Source: Synanceia verrucosa (lineage: Eukaryota; Chordata; Actinopteri; Perciformes; Synanceiidae). From it: DNA of 64,000 nt. The stretch lies in assembly GCA_029721515.1 (NCBI GenBank), contig CM056556.1, positions 22,992,169 through 23,056,168 on the forward strand. Direction: 5' to 3'. The notes under the pieces were generated by a model. It saw only the letters and a program-made list of their open reading frames with translations. It made no database searches and was not told the DNA's origin. Position numbers and translations under genes: made by a program. This document shows, in pieces, positions 12,648 to 25,771 of this stretch (its first letter is position 1; every line of letters starts with the position of its first letter).

Positions 12648-14494
12648 TAAAAGGATGAGTCATTATTCAGTACAGATGAGCACAGATGTTACTTTTCAAC
12701 ACAGCCAGAATGATGTTTTTTTCACTTTTAAAATCACTGCCCACATCTCAGATCTGTTTCATGATTATGTGTGGTGTTGAACAGGTCAACCCAATCTCAT
12801 GGGAGGGTGTATACTGTATAATACAGCACAACACTTCAAGGACATTCCTTGTGTCATCAGAAAGCATTTTAGCCTTTTCACTTGTCTTTATTACGTTACA
12901 CATCAAAGCTACACTGACTGCAGTAATATGGTTGGGCTCAAAATATTAAACTATAAAATTTAATTTGGGTGCAATTTGTAACCTTACCACTAGATGCCAC
13001 CAGATCCCATGTACTGCACCTTTAACACTCAGCTGAGGCAGCTACTGAGTGGAGGAGAAGCTTGTGAAGATGAAATGCTGCTGTGTTGAAAAGTAACGCA
13101 TGTTTAAAAAAAAAAAAAAAAAACTTCATTTTTAAGGAGTGTAATGGCACTTTACCTACAGGGATGGGATATTGACAGATAATAGTTTGGTTGATTTGAC
13201 CTGCACTGCCTCTTTAGCCAACAGCTGTATCCATTCTTCCATTAATGTTCATTAGAAAATGTAGGTACTGTTTGTTAAATTGTGGACTGAGTCGCCTCAA
13301 GGAAAGAGTTCCAGCGTCACTGCTGAGCCGAAGATCAGATCGGAGGGTTTTAAAAGTGGAAAAGTTCTTTCAAAAGCCTCGTGGTTCAGTAGGATCACAG
13401 TAAAATGCAGGATGATCCTTTACTTTGTTTTGTGGAGACACAACAGCAAAGCTTTACAATGGAAACCAAAGGGTGCTACTACTAACATCACCACACAACC
13501 ATACATAGGAAAATAATCTCTCATAATTGACACTTGTCAGTTGTGCTTTCGAATTATATTTCTGATGACATAAAACTTTTTTTCTTAATGATAAGCTGTT
13601 ATTTCACTTGACAGTATATATTAAGTGTGTATTTTTTGTACTTACATTATACTCTTGAAGTATGGCATGCCAGGAATCAAGCCTGTTGGGATGCACATGC
13701 TATTGACTTTATGTATCTGAATCCTTTCTATATAGATATGATAGAGGAACAGTTTTATTTTCAGTGGCCATGTTGGTTGGTATCACTATATCTGGGATTT
13801 GAGGACTCATATCAACAGAAGGGGTTTAGTTTTTGATGATATCTTGTTGTAGCAAACCAAACAGCAGATGTACAGTACTGTAGGTATGATCAACCGCTGA
13901 ACAGGATGTAAAACAAGGCACATAGTGTATCATGACTCAGTGGCTCTCTGTGGTTCCACGGTTCCTCTTCGCCTACTTCTTGCCAAAGAAGAAGCATCTC
14001 CTGTTAAAATTGAGCTGATTTAATGAGGTCCTATAGTGCTTATTTTCATACTCATTTTGCTTTTGTTAAATGTTAACATGCTTTAATGTTCAAAAAATGT
14101 TTTACTTTTCTCATACCCACTTTTCTCCTGACAGAGCAGCTAACTAGGATGCTAAAGCAGACAAAACAATCAAAGACTTGATGGTACGACCTACATCTGA
14201 ATATAAATAATATGAATGTTCTTACCCGTTGTCCCCATCTTTTTTAACTGCCAGGTAGACGTCAGGCTGGCAACCCTACAAGAGCATGCTCTCATTCAAC
14301 GAAACTGCCTTCTCAGCTAACTGGTTATGTTTTGTAAAAATGTCATGGTTTGCCTAAAATAACTATATTTGTTATGCACATTTAAAAAATGCACATCAAA
14401 AACAAATGGAATCCTTTGTTTCCTGCAAAGTGTGATTGATGATGCAGATTTGTTTGATACAAATGGATTTTTTTAGAAGAATAAGGGCTACAAA
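12648..14494. other. 3' flank of hyaluronidase A, no gene seen
   Basis: The stretch holds a possible poly(A) signal, a short conserved-looking repeat fragment near 12965-13030 (ending in gcacctttaa) and an 18-bp A run near 13107. Frames here are short and unsupported. Confidence 0.5.
12945..12950 (+). terminator. Possible poly(A) signal of hyaluronidase A (ATTAAA)
   Basis: ATTAAA lies about 300 bp after the stop codon of hyaluronidase A. No closer canonical AATAAA was seen on the plus strand. Confidence 0.35.
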
Positions 14495-14767
14495 GGGCGG
14501 CACGGTGGTGCAGTTAGCACCGTCACCTCACAGCAACAAGGTACTGGGTTCGATTTCCGGCCCAGGGCATTTTTGTGTGGAGTCTGCATGTTCTCCACGT
14601 GTTTGTGTGGGTTCTCTCCAGGTTCTCTGGCTTCCTCCCACTATGGATTGCATGGGGATTAGGTTAACTGGCTAATTTAAATTGCTCGTAGGTGTGAATG
14701 GTGACTTGTCCATGCCTTTCACCCTAAGACAGCTGGGATAGGCGACCCTATGTGAGAATGGATGATG
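14495..14767 (+). repeat. SINE-like repeat with tRNA-like head
   Basis: It begins gggcggcacggtggtgcag, which resembles a polymerase III A box, and has a B-box-like ggttcgatttc at 14547-14557. The body (gcatgttctccacgtgtttg ... gctgggataggcgacc) is shared with copies at 25410, 28968, 34101 and 49996. I recognise it as a very common fish dispersed repeat; the family name is not assigned. Confidence 0.8.
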
Positions 14768-15620
14768 GTTACAAAACTCTGAATTCACAATCAGCTTTTC
14801 TGTTATTCTTTTCTTAAGCAAAACCATGATCACACACTGAAATATTCAACTATTCGGACCACAGACTGATCAAACATTTGACTATAATGAATATTCTAGC
14901 AGGAAGCCTCATAGCAGGAGTTCTTCTCATTGTTTTCAATCTTTCTCTGACTTTAACAATGAAGTGACCTATATTTTGACAAACCTTAACCATAGGAGTG
15001 GCAAAGCAGAAATAAAGTCATGTGGGTTATTTGTAATAGTTTTTGAAGACACGGAGCAAAAGATCATTGATTTTTCTGTGGCAGCTCTACATCAAAAGCT
15101 CAGTAATCTTTAGAAAAACAGGCCTCTAGTGAACCTGATTGGAACAGGGAAATTGTTAAGGGGGCAACTATAAAATCACCACAGACCAGAGACCTGGAAC
15201 ATTTAATATCAAATATAGAGTAGAAATGGAGCTGAGACATGGTTCAGGGTTGAGTGATCCCAAAGACTTCAGATAACAGCTGAGCCTCTGTAGCTTTCTG
15301 ATTTGTTAAAGTTATACATGTAGCGTCTATGTAACACTGAACCTGGTTTAAATGAATCAGTCCTTTCATCTCAAGCCTTCAGGTGTTCACTCTTCACGAT
15401 GCAGTCACTGTGTTTTTTTTCTTCTGAAGATTGTAAACCAAATATGCAACAAGGACTATGCAACACATGAAAAATGTTACCTGAATGTAAATGCACTGCA
15501 AATAAAGACTTTTCTTCAGTACAGCTGTGTTTCTATAGTTTCTTGGGTCCACATAAAGATAAATGTTGACAGCAATCTTAGCTATTCGTGTGCATGATGT
15601 AAAATACTGTGTATGCCAAA

Positions 15621-16374
15621 TGTACGGTGTACATTTTAGGACATCCTCAGGTTTCAGGCTTCAGCATCAGACCTTAGATGAAAAGGCATAAGGTCTCAGG
15701 AAAACTTCTGTCAGACTTGCACTGAACAGCCTCAGAAAAAAGACATAAGGTGAAAAGGCATCAGAAAAAAAGACGTCAGACTAAACCGCCTCAGAAAAAA
15801 AAAGTCATTGGACCAAAAGGCATCAGAAAAAAAGTTATCACACTGAACGGCCTCAGAAAATAAGACATCAGACTAAACCGCCTCAGAAAAAGAAATTGTA
15901 CGTACTACACTACAGTCCGGTAGGTGGTGGCAATGCACATATAAGCTGCATGCCAGCTGCCAATCAAACCCAACAGAAGAAGAATAAGAAGCACATCACT
16001 GTTGGGACACTTTACTAGGAGCAAACAGTGATGTGCTAATGTTTGTGCTTCTTCCTTTCTTCCTACCTTCTTTTTCTTCTGTTGGATTTGATTGGCAGCT
16101 GGCATCCACCTTATGTGCTGTTGCTAACTTCTGGACTGGAGTGTGGTACATTCAAATTTTTTTTCTGAGGCGGTTTAGTCTGATGTCTTTTTTCCTGAGG
16201 CTGAGGCCTTTATGAGTGACAACTTTTTTTCTGATGCCTTTTCCCCTTATGTCTTTTTTCTGAGGCTGTTTAGTACAAGTCTGACAGAGGTTTTCCTGAG
16301 ACCTTATGTCTTTTCATCTAAGGTCTGATGCTGAAGCCTGACACCTGAGGATGTCCTAAAATGTACACCGTACA
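15621..16374. mobile_element. Foldback (inverted-repeat) DNA element, about 754 bp
   Basis: The left end tgtacggtgtacattttagg and the right end cctaaaatgtacaccgtaca are reverse complements. The two halves mirror each other inward through repeated blocks of gcctcagaaaaaa and gacatcagactaaac and a central pair (cagctgccaatcaaa near 15955 and gattggcagctggca near 16090). No transposase frame is present. This is a non-autonomous element or hairpin repeat. No clear target-site duplication was found. Confidence 0.85.
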
Positions 16375-18747
16375 AGTGAGGGGAGAACAGAAATTGAAAT
16401 CAACCACAAATAAACCTCAAAGTGGTTATTTCACATTCAAAGCAAGAAAATGTGGAAAGAGTACAGAGTGAAAAGAGGAAGAGGTGTGAACAGAGAGGTT
16501 ACATTCTCTGACTTTCACACTAACAATGACTCATGGAAAATACCACACATTCAGAAACATACCAAAATGCAGGTATGAGAAGCTGGTCATGTAATGTGTT
16601 CCTCAAAGGTCAGGGGATTTATTAGCAAAAAATGGAATATGATATTCATAACTGCATTTTCTTTCGTGTCTAATCACTTGAAACAAAGTGTCTGTGTGTT
16701 AGAATTAGAATTAGAATTATTTAGAAATATCCAATTAAAAGCCATAGGTGTTTGTGTGACTGGAGCCGCAGATGTCCGAGGAAATATTGAAACACATCTT
16801 GTTGTAAACTAAAAATGCAAAACAAAATACAGCTCTTAAGAGAAGTGCTTAAGAGCACTTAAATGCAAATATGTAAGACCTGGAAATCATTTTATTTTAA
16901 AACATTAAAAAGTTAACTGATATTACAGTGTTGATGTAATGTCAAAGAAGGCTGTGGAAGAACTCGTAGTGTTGCAGAGATACTGTATCTATAAAAAATA
17001 ACAGCCTGTCCTCACTCCAACATGAGAGTATGAAAAAGTAGAAACAACTTGTCAGAACATACATGGATCTGCTTTTGTTCATGTCTTGTAACTGATGACT
17101 GTAAATAGAGCCAGCAGAGGTGAAACACTGTCCCCTGTTTGTTTGGAGCAGTGCATCTTTTAATGAATGCATTTTACATATAATACATCACACTGTCTAT
17201 TATCATAAATACATATATGTTGAAATTCACTTTGTTTTTTACTTCAAGAAAGTGATTTTGGTATTTAGTCTTGAAGTCTTTCTTCATCATCGTCACTGCT
17301 GTCGACTTCATGAGAGAGACCCTAAAGTTCATGGTTTTAAACTGTTTAACTATGATGCTATTTCATATGTGCTCTTTATGAATGTTCATCAGCTGTAAAT
17401 CAAACCATGATCAAAATAGCAATAAGTAATTAAAACTGATTAACAAATGAACCTAATGAATAACTCTCAACTGTGTGGAGTCCAGGTCAGGCATCAGGAC
17501 ATCGATCAGATAATGATCAAAGTGAAGAAACTGTTTCCTCTGACACATGAAGCAGCAAATAAACTGAGGCAGTTAGAATCTGTGAACAGTCCTTCAGAGG
17601 CAAGCAGCAGGTAAGAACTGACAAAATGTTGTTAAAATATGGAAATAAGTTTAAAATTTGCATTTAATTCACTATAATGAATACTCTTGGATATAAATCT
17701 ATTAATAATGTGGAATGAATACATGAAATGGACAATTTATCTTGGAGTTTCTGTTAATTTTGTAGCAACATTTAACTGTTCCATTGGTTTTGTGTGGATC
17801 TTGTAACTGATTTTTAAAAATATAATCTGTGATCTGCATTCTGATTGTCAGGTAAGAAATAAAGACCTTATGTTCATTAAATCTTTTCCTACATATACTT
17901 TTGTCTTCATTAATATTGAGTTGGTGTCATTTGTGGTCATTGTTAATGTAGGAATATTATATATTTGTATATACTGTATGTACATATATACATATTAATA
18001 AATATGACTGAATTAATTAATGAGTAATCAACAACCATCACATAGCGCCTAATAACGTGACTATAATGTTCTGTACACAGCTGTGCATCTTTGCACGTCT
18101 TTCAGTAGTTTATTTGTTTGGGAAAATACTGATAATAATAATCTAGTACTGATTAGCTTTTATTGCTGATTTACCAGCTTCCTGGACTCACTAAATTATT
18201 ACAGACACCTGGGTTGTTACCACTAGAAGGTACTGTTTCATCTGCATCAAAATTCTGAAATTTAGGACCAAATCCACATGATGAAAGTACTATGAGAAAT
18301 GACTACAAACAACCGAGCAACCAGAAAAAGGAGGAACTGTCTCTCAGAGCCACAATGGACACATCCATAGACTTGAACATGTACACTGTATACCACTTTG
18401 ACGTGTATCTATTGATGAAAATCCCATGTAGCACAGTTCAACAAACAATCTGACATCTTAGAACTGTTATTTATCATTGTGACACAGATTTGATATCCTA
18501 CCAGAAACATCTTAAAGGGGAAATACACCTACTTTATGTCTTTTTTTTCTGTGGTCTAAGACAGTCTAAACTATTAGTAAATGAGAACAACTCTCTCCCA
18601 AAATCCAAAAACTAGAGTGCTAAAACTCAAAGTCTCTTTCATGTAAGTTAATCGAGAGCCTGTCGCCATAGAGTGGACAGCATCAGGAGGTCAGGGTTTG
18701 GAACTGAACCTTATTTGTTGTCTTACCTCCATTAGTCCAGAGCCATC
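16375..18747. other. 5' flank of hyaluronidase B, no gene seen
   Basis: AT-rich sequence with a short triplicated agaatt run near 16701-16720 and two donor-like sites near 17611 and 17851. The promoter of hyaluronidase B is expected here, but no strong TATA box was identified. Confidence 0.4.
17465..17610 (+). other. Possible 5' UTR exon of hyaluronidase B
   Basis: A less AT-rich stretch ends in a consensus donor (agcag|gtaaga at 17611), 1.1 kb before the hyaluronidase B start exon. No long frame or family match is visible. The 5' boundary is arbitrary. Its only support is the donor and its position. Confidence 0.2.
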
Positions 18748-21346
18748 ATGATGGCTTTGTCCTTCCTGACCTGCATCGCTATATGTATCAGTGGATCTGT
18801 CGCCACTGTCCACGTCCTGCCTCCTGCTGAGCCACCACTGATCCACGACCACCCCTTTGTCGCCATATGGAACGCCCCTACCGAACAGTGCAAGAAACTT
18901 CACATCCCGCTGGACACCGCAGCCTTCCAGGCAGTGACCACGCCCGCCGCAGTTCCCGGTCAGTTCCTCACCATCTTCTACGAGGACCGCCTTGGCTTGT
19001 ACCCCAAAGTCGACACTGTGAAACGCAAACTCTATAGAGGTGGAGTGCCTCAAAACGGAAACCTGACAGAGCATCTGGCCATGGCCCAGAGTCAAATTGA
19101 TAACTACATCTCCCCCGATTCCTCTCCTGGGCTAGCTGTCATTGACTGGGAGTCCTGGCGTCCTCTGTGGGACCAGAACTGGGGATCAAAACGTATTTAT
19201 CAGAAGCTGTCCATCACTCACGCCCTACAGATGGCTCCATTTTTGTCATCAAAGGAAATTTCCAAACTGGCAAAAAGCCAGTTCCAGCATGCTGGGCGGC
19301 GCTTCATGGAGAAGACCATCAGCCTTGGCATCGGCGAGCGTCCGAGTCGACGCTGGGGCTTTTACCTGTTCCCCGACTGTTACAACTATGACTGGGACAA
19401 GCCCGGCTACACGGGGAAGTGCTCAGAGAAGATCCAGAAGCAAAACAACCAGATGCTGTGGCTGTGGGAACGTAGCACTGCCCTCTTCCCCTCCGTCTAC
19501 CTCCACCAGAGGCTGCGGAACTCCCCCCTGGCCTCGCTCTTCGTCCGCAACCGTGTCCAGGAGGCACTGAGGGTGGCCGCGCTTCCCAAACGTCCATACA
19601 CCATGCCAATCTACGTCTACTCCAGGCCACTTTACCGAGACCAGACCCAGAAGTTCCAAAGCCAGGTGAGTGCCTAAAACTAGTTTCTCAAAGGCTGCCA
19701 TCCTCCCAGTCTCACATTTAGCAACTTTCATTGGCTTGAACACTAACCTCAGTGCTGGAAGACAAACATAAACAATGCTACTAACCAACAACAGTGACTG
19801 AATCCATAATTCTAAGAGTTGTCATATCTGCAAGTCAACTTACAAACATATACAGATGAAACACCTCAGCCACACCTTGTCATTATTTTTAATAGATGTG
19901 AATCAATATCTACAAGTTCCCGTTGGTACTTTTCTGACATTACATGACTGCTTCCATGGAAACAGTTGCTGATGAGTGAAAGAACAGAGCTACAGTACAT
20001 CAATAGCTTATTTGGATTATTTGTCAGTAGCGAATTTCAAGTTTCTGTAGGCCTTTATTGACTTTCATAGCAGTTATATAAAAACTGATCATTTGGATTG
20101 ACAAGTGTGAGTCGTTGTCTTTCAGGAGGACTTGGTGAGCACTGTAGGAGAGTCTGCAGCTCTGGGAGCTTCAGGAGTCGTAATGTGGGGAGGAACCAAA
20201 GACTACAACAGCAAAGTAAGCACATTGGCTCCACATGTCGGCTCCAAGTCAAATATGCCAACATATATGTTTAAAAACTGACTGTAATCGTTATTCTTCA
20301 TCATACATGACTACACTGAGAGAAGTGTTCTTCGTACAAAATAGTTGTTTTTACAAACGTTTCCTTGCTGAACAGCAGTGGAGAGATAGCAAGACAAATT
20401 ATGTGTAAAATGCTGACATAAAGCAGAGGGAAGCTGCAAATAGTCACAATCTTGAAGCCACAAGTACATATTGTGTGTGTAATACTCTTCAAAGGTCTGA
20501 AAAGGGGAACACAGATGACCAAGCTTTAATCAGCAAATAATTAACCTCTCCTTGTTTCCTGCTTGAGGAGGAACTGTCAGCCGCTGGTGTTTGTTATCTC
20601 AACTGGCATATGTGAAAGAATTCACAGTCTGCTTTTGTGTGTTGTTTTTTCTTATTTTAATTTTGAAAAAAATGTCATTAATTGTAGAACATACTATTAC
20701 TATTACTACTAGTTTGAACATTTTCTCCAGTGCAGAGCACAATGTCTTCACAACAATGAATTGTCATGAAACTTGGTGGTATATTCATGATGAAATATAC
20801 AGTATTGTTCTAACTTAGAATCACACTTGACTTAAATTTAACATTGAACACTAAATTCAATTTAAATTTTAAATTTTAAATTTGTAAAGCTATGATGAGG
20901 AATTCTGATTCTAGCAGTCCCTGTGGAAAAAAGCCAGTTCTTTGCTCCATATATTCTTCCTCCCTTTGATTTTCAATTTTAAACTTAACCCTGTCTGCTC
21001 TCCTGTCTCACTTTAGGCTGCCTGTCAGTCTCTGTCTGAGTACCTGACCTCCACCTTCAACCCCTACATCGCCAACGTGACGGCGGCCGCCATGCTCTGC
21101 AGCGAGGTCTTGTGCCAGGGGAAGGGCCGCTGCGTCAGGGAGAGTTACAACTCCTCCAACTACCTGCATCTGAACCCTGCTCACTTCAGCATCTTGCGCA
21201 TTGACAGGAAGTACTTGGTGATCGGTCTCCCATCTGCTGACGACCTCAACACCTGGGCCACAAACTTCACCTGTCAGTGCTATGCGGGGTGGAGCTGCTC
21301 ACGCAAATTGTTGAGTCCTACCAAGATCAAGCTCATCCCGATTTAA
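18748..21346 (+). CDS. Hyaluronidase B (HYAL4/SPAM1/HYAL6 group), secreted type
   Basis: This is the second tandem hyaluronidase. Coding exons are 18748-19665, 20126-20215 and 21017-21346, joined in phase 0 with donors gtgagt and gtaagc, giving 445 aa. The start ATG at 18748 follows a pyrimidine-rich acceptor (AG at 18735 or 18740) and opens a clear signal peptide (about residues 1-20, ALSFLTCIAICISGSVA). The catalytic motif VIDWESWRPLW puts the acid pair at D133 and E135. WGFYLFPDCYNYDW and the EGF-like cluster (CSEVLCQGKGRC ... FTCQCYAGWSC) are present. The protein ends soon after the EGF-like part (KLIPI) with no hydrophobic tail, unlike its two neighbours, so it is probably secreted and not GPI-anchored. 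Poly(A) signal AATAAA lies at 21551-21556, about 205 bp after the stop codon. All expected catalytic residues are intact. Confidence 0.93.
19666..21016 (+). other. Introns of hyaluronidase B
   Basis: Intron 1 is 19666-20125 (gtgagt ... ttcag) and intron 2 is 20216-21016 (gtaagc ... ctttag), with the 90-nt exon between them. No other features were seen. Confidence 0.9.
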
Positions 21347-21550
21347 CCTGCTCTCCTGCTGATCTACAGATTCCATTTAATAGTCCCTAAAAACGACTGT
21401 AATTTGAGAAAATTATACCTTCATCAGCAATCTGTGAGTTCATTTAAAAGATGGAAAAAAATCTAAATTGTTACGTAATTAAATGAGACAGAGTTTCTCA
21501 GGTCAGACGCAATGACTGATTTATTTGTTTTTAAAGTCAAAAAGCACCAT

Positions 21551-21556
21551 AATAAA
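21551..21556 (+). terminator. Poly(A) signal of hyaluronidase B (AATAAA)
   Basis: A canonical AATAAA lies about 205 bp after the stop codon at 21346, at a normal distance for a short 3' UTR. Confidence 0.6.
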
Positions 21557-22541
21557 TGATTTTCTTAAATCAAACAAAACTTTTGGTTTCATTGACAATC
21601 TATTCTAAGTTGAGTAAAGGACCAAATACTGAGAAACACAGTGTGATGAAATGAGCATGACTAGAGAAATGTCACGCTAGAGAAACATGTTAATGAACTC
21701 ACTTAATAAGGAAATACACTGAGAAATTAAACATTTCTAATATCTATTTCTTAGTTTATATTTCAGACAGGGTGGTAACTGAAGTCACTTAATCCACTCA
21801 GCCTTAAAAGTTTAAATTTTCTGGGAAAAGTTTCTGGGTTGTGTCTAGAAGTCTAAGTTAAAACAAGCTAAACCTTCAATTAGTACAGTCCTTAGGATTT
21901 AGAAATGTGATACAAAACAACTTAAATTTGTGGAAATGTTGCATGTTGGCTGATATTCTCATTTCAACAGATACAGTATCTTTAAAGATGATACTGGAAG
22001 GGAAATATTCTACCATTCTATACATTTACGCACAAAAGTACAGCGTTAAAAGAGTACTCTGAATATTTTACATATAAACATTGAGAGTTGGATACAGAGA
22101 TACAGAGACTGGGCCACATGTTATTCTAAAACAAGAGTTAAAATGTCCACAAGTCATAGAAAAATCTGAGACAAAGCATCAATGTTATTTATTATTTTGC
22201 AGTTGCGTTTGAAAATCAGTGAGAGACGCTGTGAATTGTCGTAACAAGATGAGCTCATACAAAAATTATATAACGTGTAATAACAGCGCCCTGGCGCCTA
22301 AAAAAAGTGCAGCCATTATTTGTCCACATTTGAAGTGAAAATATCTGTTAATAACTTCTGAGAGCAAGAATATGCAGAGGAGCATTGGGGACGATTAATT
22401 GGTGTGTGTGAAGCATATTATTAGCTAATCTGCCATGTTTAAATGCAGCACAAGCAGTAGCATTTACCCATCCTCACATATATCTGGACTACATTGTCAG
22501 AAATAGGAAAAAGGTATGTTACAATTAGGTGTCAATTATAG
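21557..22541. other. No gene seen
   Basis: AT-rich sequence without a supported frame. A short stretch near 22285-22325 (ggcgcctaaaaaaagtgcagccattatttgtc) resembles one near 24935-24985 and is probably a repeat fragment. Confidence 0.4.
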
Positions 22542-23735
22542 ACTGTATATAAAGAGTGGACGGAGCTATAATGATGTCACCCATTGGTTTGTTAACAAGG
22601 CAATAAAGCCCATACAGAAGTAACTTAAACTTGCATTCTCTCCACCAACCAGCAGGGGGCGATACCAGTGGTTTCAAAAAGAAATCCATTTGTATTGATG
22701 TCTATGGGAAAATGACCACTTTCTCACCTGCTGTATTACCTCTGTAAACAATGCAAACATGAGTTTATGGTGTCAGTGATTAGTTTAAATATTGTTATAA
22801 TACATCAGGGTGTCCATTTACTGAATAGTGGTCGAATGCATGGTGAAAATAACACATAAAGCTTTGGGGCGTGACCACCATGTGATTGACAGGTCTCTAC
22901 ATCCTGAAGAGGAGCAGCGCTGACAGTCTAGTCTCTCAGCTCATGTTTTCCTTCACCATTCCTGGCACCATTTACTGGTAAGTAATATTATGTTGAGCCA
23001 CAATTAGCATTCCAATTAATATTAGTGTTCACGTGAATTACTGAGGCTCATCGCGAATCAAACTAGCTCGCTAGTGCTAGCGATAATATATATCTCTGTC
23101 TTTGTCTACCTTCCTGTCTGTGAAGAACTGATCCTCCTCAAAGCAGTGTTACTCTACGTTGTGACGTTTGTTCCCATTTACTTTTTCATCATGAGTGAGG
23201 AGCTAATGTTAGCATCACATTAACACATGTAACACAGTTTAGCATCCTGGTAATGGTACCAGTACCATTAGCATTGCAACCACTGTGCTATCAGCTAACA
23301 CTAGCATGAGCAAACTAGCTTGGTTAGCAGTAAGCCTCCATAATTAACATTAACTGTGATATTAACTGGAATGCTAATTGTGGCTCAACATAACATTACT
23401 TACTGGTAAAGTGCTGCTCCTCTTTAGGCTGTGATTGACAGCAGAGACCCGTCAATCACACAGTAGCCACGGCCCAAAGCTGCTCCTGCTTTATGTGTCT
23501 TTTTTACTATATATTTGACCATAATTAAGTAAATGGACAGTCTGTTGTATTATAACCTTATTTGAACCATTCAGACCATAAACTCATATGTATAGTGTTT
23601 ACAGAGGTAAATCACCAGGAGAGAAATGGGTCATTTTCCCATAGACTTCAATACAAACGGACCACTAGTATCGCCCCCTGCTGGCTGTTGGAGAGAATGC
23701 AAGTTTAAGTTTTTTTCCTGTATGGGCTTCTTTGA
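22542..23735. mobile_element. Large foldback element, about 1.2 kb
   Basis: aagcccatacag at 22606-22617 pairs with ctgtatgggctt at 23718-23729. The arms continue inward as diverged inverted repeats: acttgcattctctcc with ggagagaatgcaagt, cagcagggggcgata with tatcgccccctgctg, and ttgagccacaattagcattcc near 22993 with its complement near 23370. Arms of several hundred bp flank a core with gctagc-type sequence. There is no transposase frame. The outer left part (gtggacggagctataatgatgtcac) resembles a repeat at 34805-35110. Confidence 0.8.
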
Positions 23736-24007
23736 ACAGACCCCAGTGTTGCCTACTGGTGTAAATGCAGTTTGTACAGTGTGACCACATTATTAAAAAA
23801 AAAATCCAGGTTCACCAAGCTTCACCTCTTCTTTTTCACCAAGACAACCTCTCAGCAAAGGAAAAAGAAGTAAAACCCACACAGCAGCATTACTTTCCTC
23901 CATGAGTTAATGAATTGATGCACTGATAACAGTGCCGGCACAATCGAGATAAAGAGAACAAATGTGAACATTCAGTGCACCCATGCTGCACGAATAGTAA
24001 AATAAGT

Positions 24008-24399
24008 TAAAGATCCAGTGTGTAGGGTTTGGCAGCATCTACTGGTGTTGTTGCAGATTGCACCTAACTGAGTTCCCTTCTGCTCACTCCTTCCTTTACA
24101 TGACTGCAGTAAAATGAGCTGTCCAGTGCAAAACACCTCTGTTAAGGACCATCCTTACCATAATAACACACTTCATGAGCAACAGAAGTCAGATGGCATG
24201 CTGGCAATGCTGTCTCTGGAGTCAGTGTTTGGTCTGAGCAACATGATGCATGGAGAGGACCTAATTAATTCTTATGTAGATATGAAGGGCTCATTTTAAA
24301 ACAGCATAACATAATATAACATAACATGGTGCAAACATAGTTATGAATATTAAGTACTATTTCTACCAACCCACAAATGTTGCATACTGTTCCTTTAAA
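24008..24399. mobile_element. MITE-like element with short terminal inverted repeats
   Basis: The left end ttaaagatccagtgtgtaggg and the right end (read in reverse complement) tttaaaggaacagtatgcaac are similar inverted ends. The interior has no coding capacity. Confidence 0.5.
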
Positions 24400-24722
24400 T
24401 ATCTATTCAACAGCACATTTTGCACTTTTTGTACATACTGTAAATATTATGTTACACATTATATTATATAATATATACTCTGTATATACCGTAAACATCA
24501 TGCCACCCATGAACTATACTCTGGAATATGTATATGCTATCGAACAGTATGCATACCGTATTCTTCTTACATGTATATTCCTGCTACATGTTCTTATTAC
24601 ATTTAAATTATCATGTATTTATCACTGATTTTTTTGCACTTCTGCTGGGATGTAATCTGCATTTCATTACCTTGTACTTGTCACACCTGTAATGACAATA
24701 GAATTGAACCTAATCTAATCAA
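24400..24722 (+). repeat. LINE-like 3' tail fragment
   Basis: AT-rich sequence ends in a segment (ctgggatgtaatctgcatttcattacctt ... acaatagaattgaacctaatctaatc would be its length) typical of 3' ends of fish non-LTR elements. No coding remains. Confidence 0.4.
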
Positions 24723-25409
24723 AATCTAGCTAAATGTTGCTTTTGTTGTTATAATTTTCATTTTAATGCTGAGCAATACAGTTTTACAAGTAATGAAGCT
24801 ATGATTGTATGATATCGTTCTACAGCTAAAAACTGAACTACAAGGTTGAAATATTTTTTTTGTACTGGGCCATCCGTAAATCCTACTCCTATTTGAATTT
24901 AGGTGTGTCAGTAACATGCACAAAATTAACATACTGGCGCCTGAATAAAGTGTAGCCATCATGATGCTATTATTTGTCTGACAGGCAATATACATATATA
25001 TCAGTTATGTTAATGCCTGCATGTCTGTAAGCCATCATCAGACATCACAGTGTGGGTGGACACAGAGAAAAACAGGTGGGCCAGGCTCGGCCAAGACCAG
25101 TCAGCTACTTAATAGGTTCTAAATGTTTACCAAAATAGGCCATTACAGCTATAATTGCCACCACATTTTAATGATATAAGCCTTGTCATCAGCTGAGGTA
25201 ATGTTACAGGCACCAACAAGATGAACATTAACAGCATGGCGTTGCCTTGCAGGGCAGCCACATATTCTCACACACAAACACACAGACATGCTGAGTCAGA
25301 CTATTTCATTAGATAAAATCATGTTGTGAAAATAAATATTTATTCTATTTAATAAATATCATCTATCATTTTCAGTACATTTTGAGGGCATTTTGTTGGA
25401 ACTTTATAT

Positions 25410-25771
25410 CCATCCATCCATTTTCTTCCGCTTATCCTCACATAGAGTCGTGGGAGGGCTGGAGCCTATCCCAGCTGTCTTAGGGTGGAAGGCAGGGTAC
25501 ACCCTGGACAAGTCTCCAGTTCATCACAGGACACAGAGACAGACAACCATTCGCACTCACATTCACACCTACGGTCAATTCAAATTAGCCAATTAACCTA
25601 ATCCCCATGCATGTTTTTGGATGGTGGGAGGAAGCCAGAGTACCCGGAGAGAACCCATGCAGACACGGGGAGAACATGCAAACTCCACACAGAAAGGCCC
25701 ATGGGCCCAAGTTTCGAACCCGGAACCTTCTTGCTGTGATGCGACAGTGCTAACCACTACACTGTGCCGCT
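25410..25771 (-). repeat. SINE-like repeat, tRNA-like head, reverse orientation
   Basis: Same family as 14495-14767, inverted. It starts catccatccattttcttccg and ends with cactacactgtgccgc, the complement of the head. It is nearly full length, with a B-box-like gtttcgaacccgg. Confidence 0.85.

Noticed and set aside
15640..15900. CRISPR-like pattern of repeated gcctcagaaaaaa blocks
   Set aside because: Spacing is irregular, the host is a vertebrate, and the blocks belong to the arms of a foldback element.
25410..25771. Possible true tRNA gene in the SINE-like head
   Set aside because: Only box-like motifs are present; no cloverleaf of normal length can be drawn with confidence.
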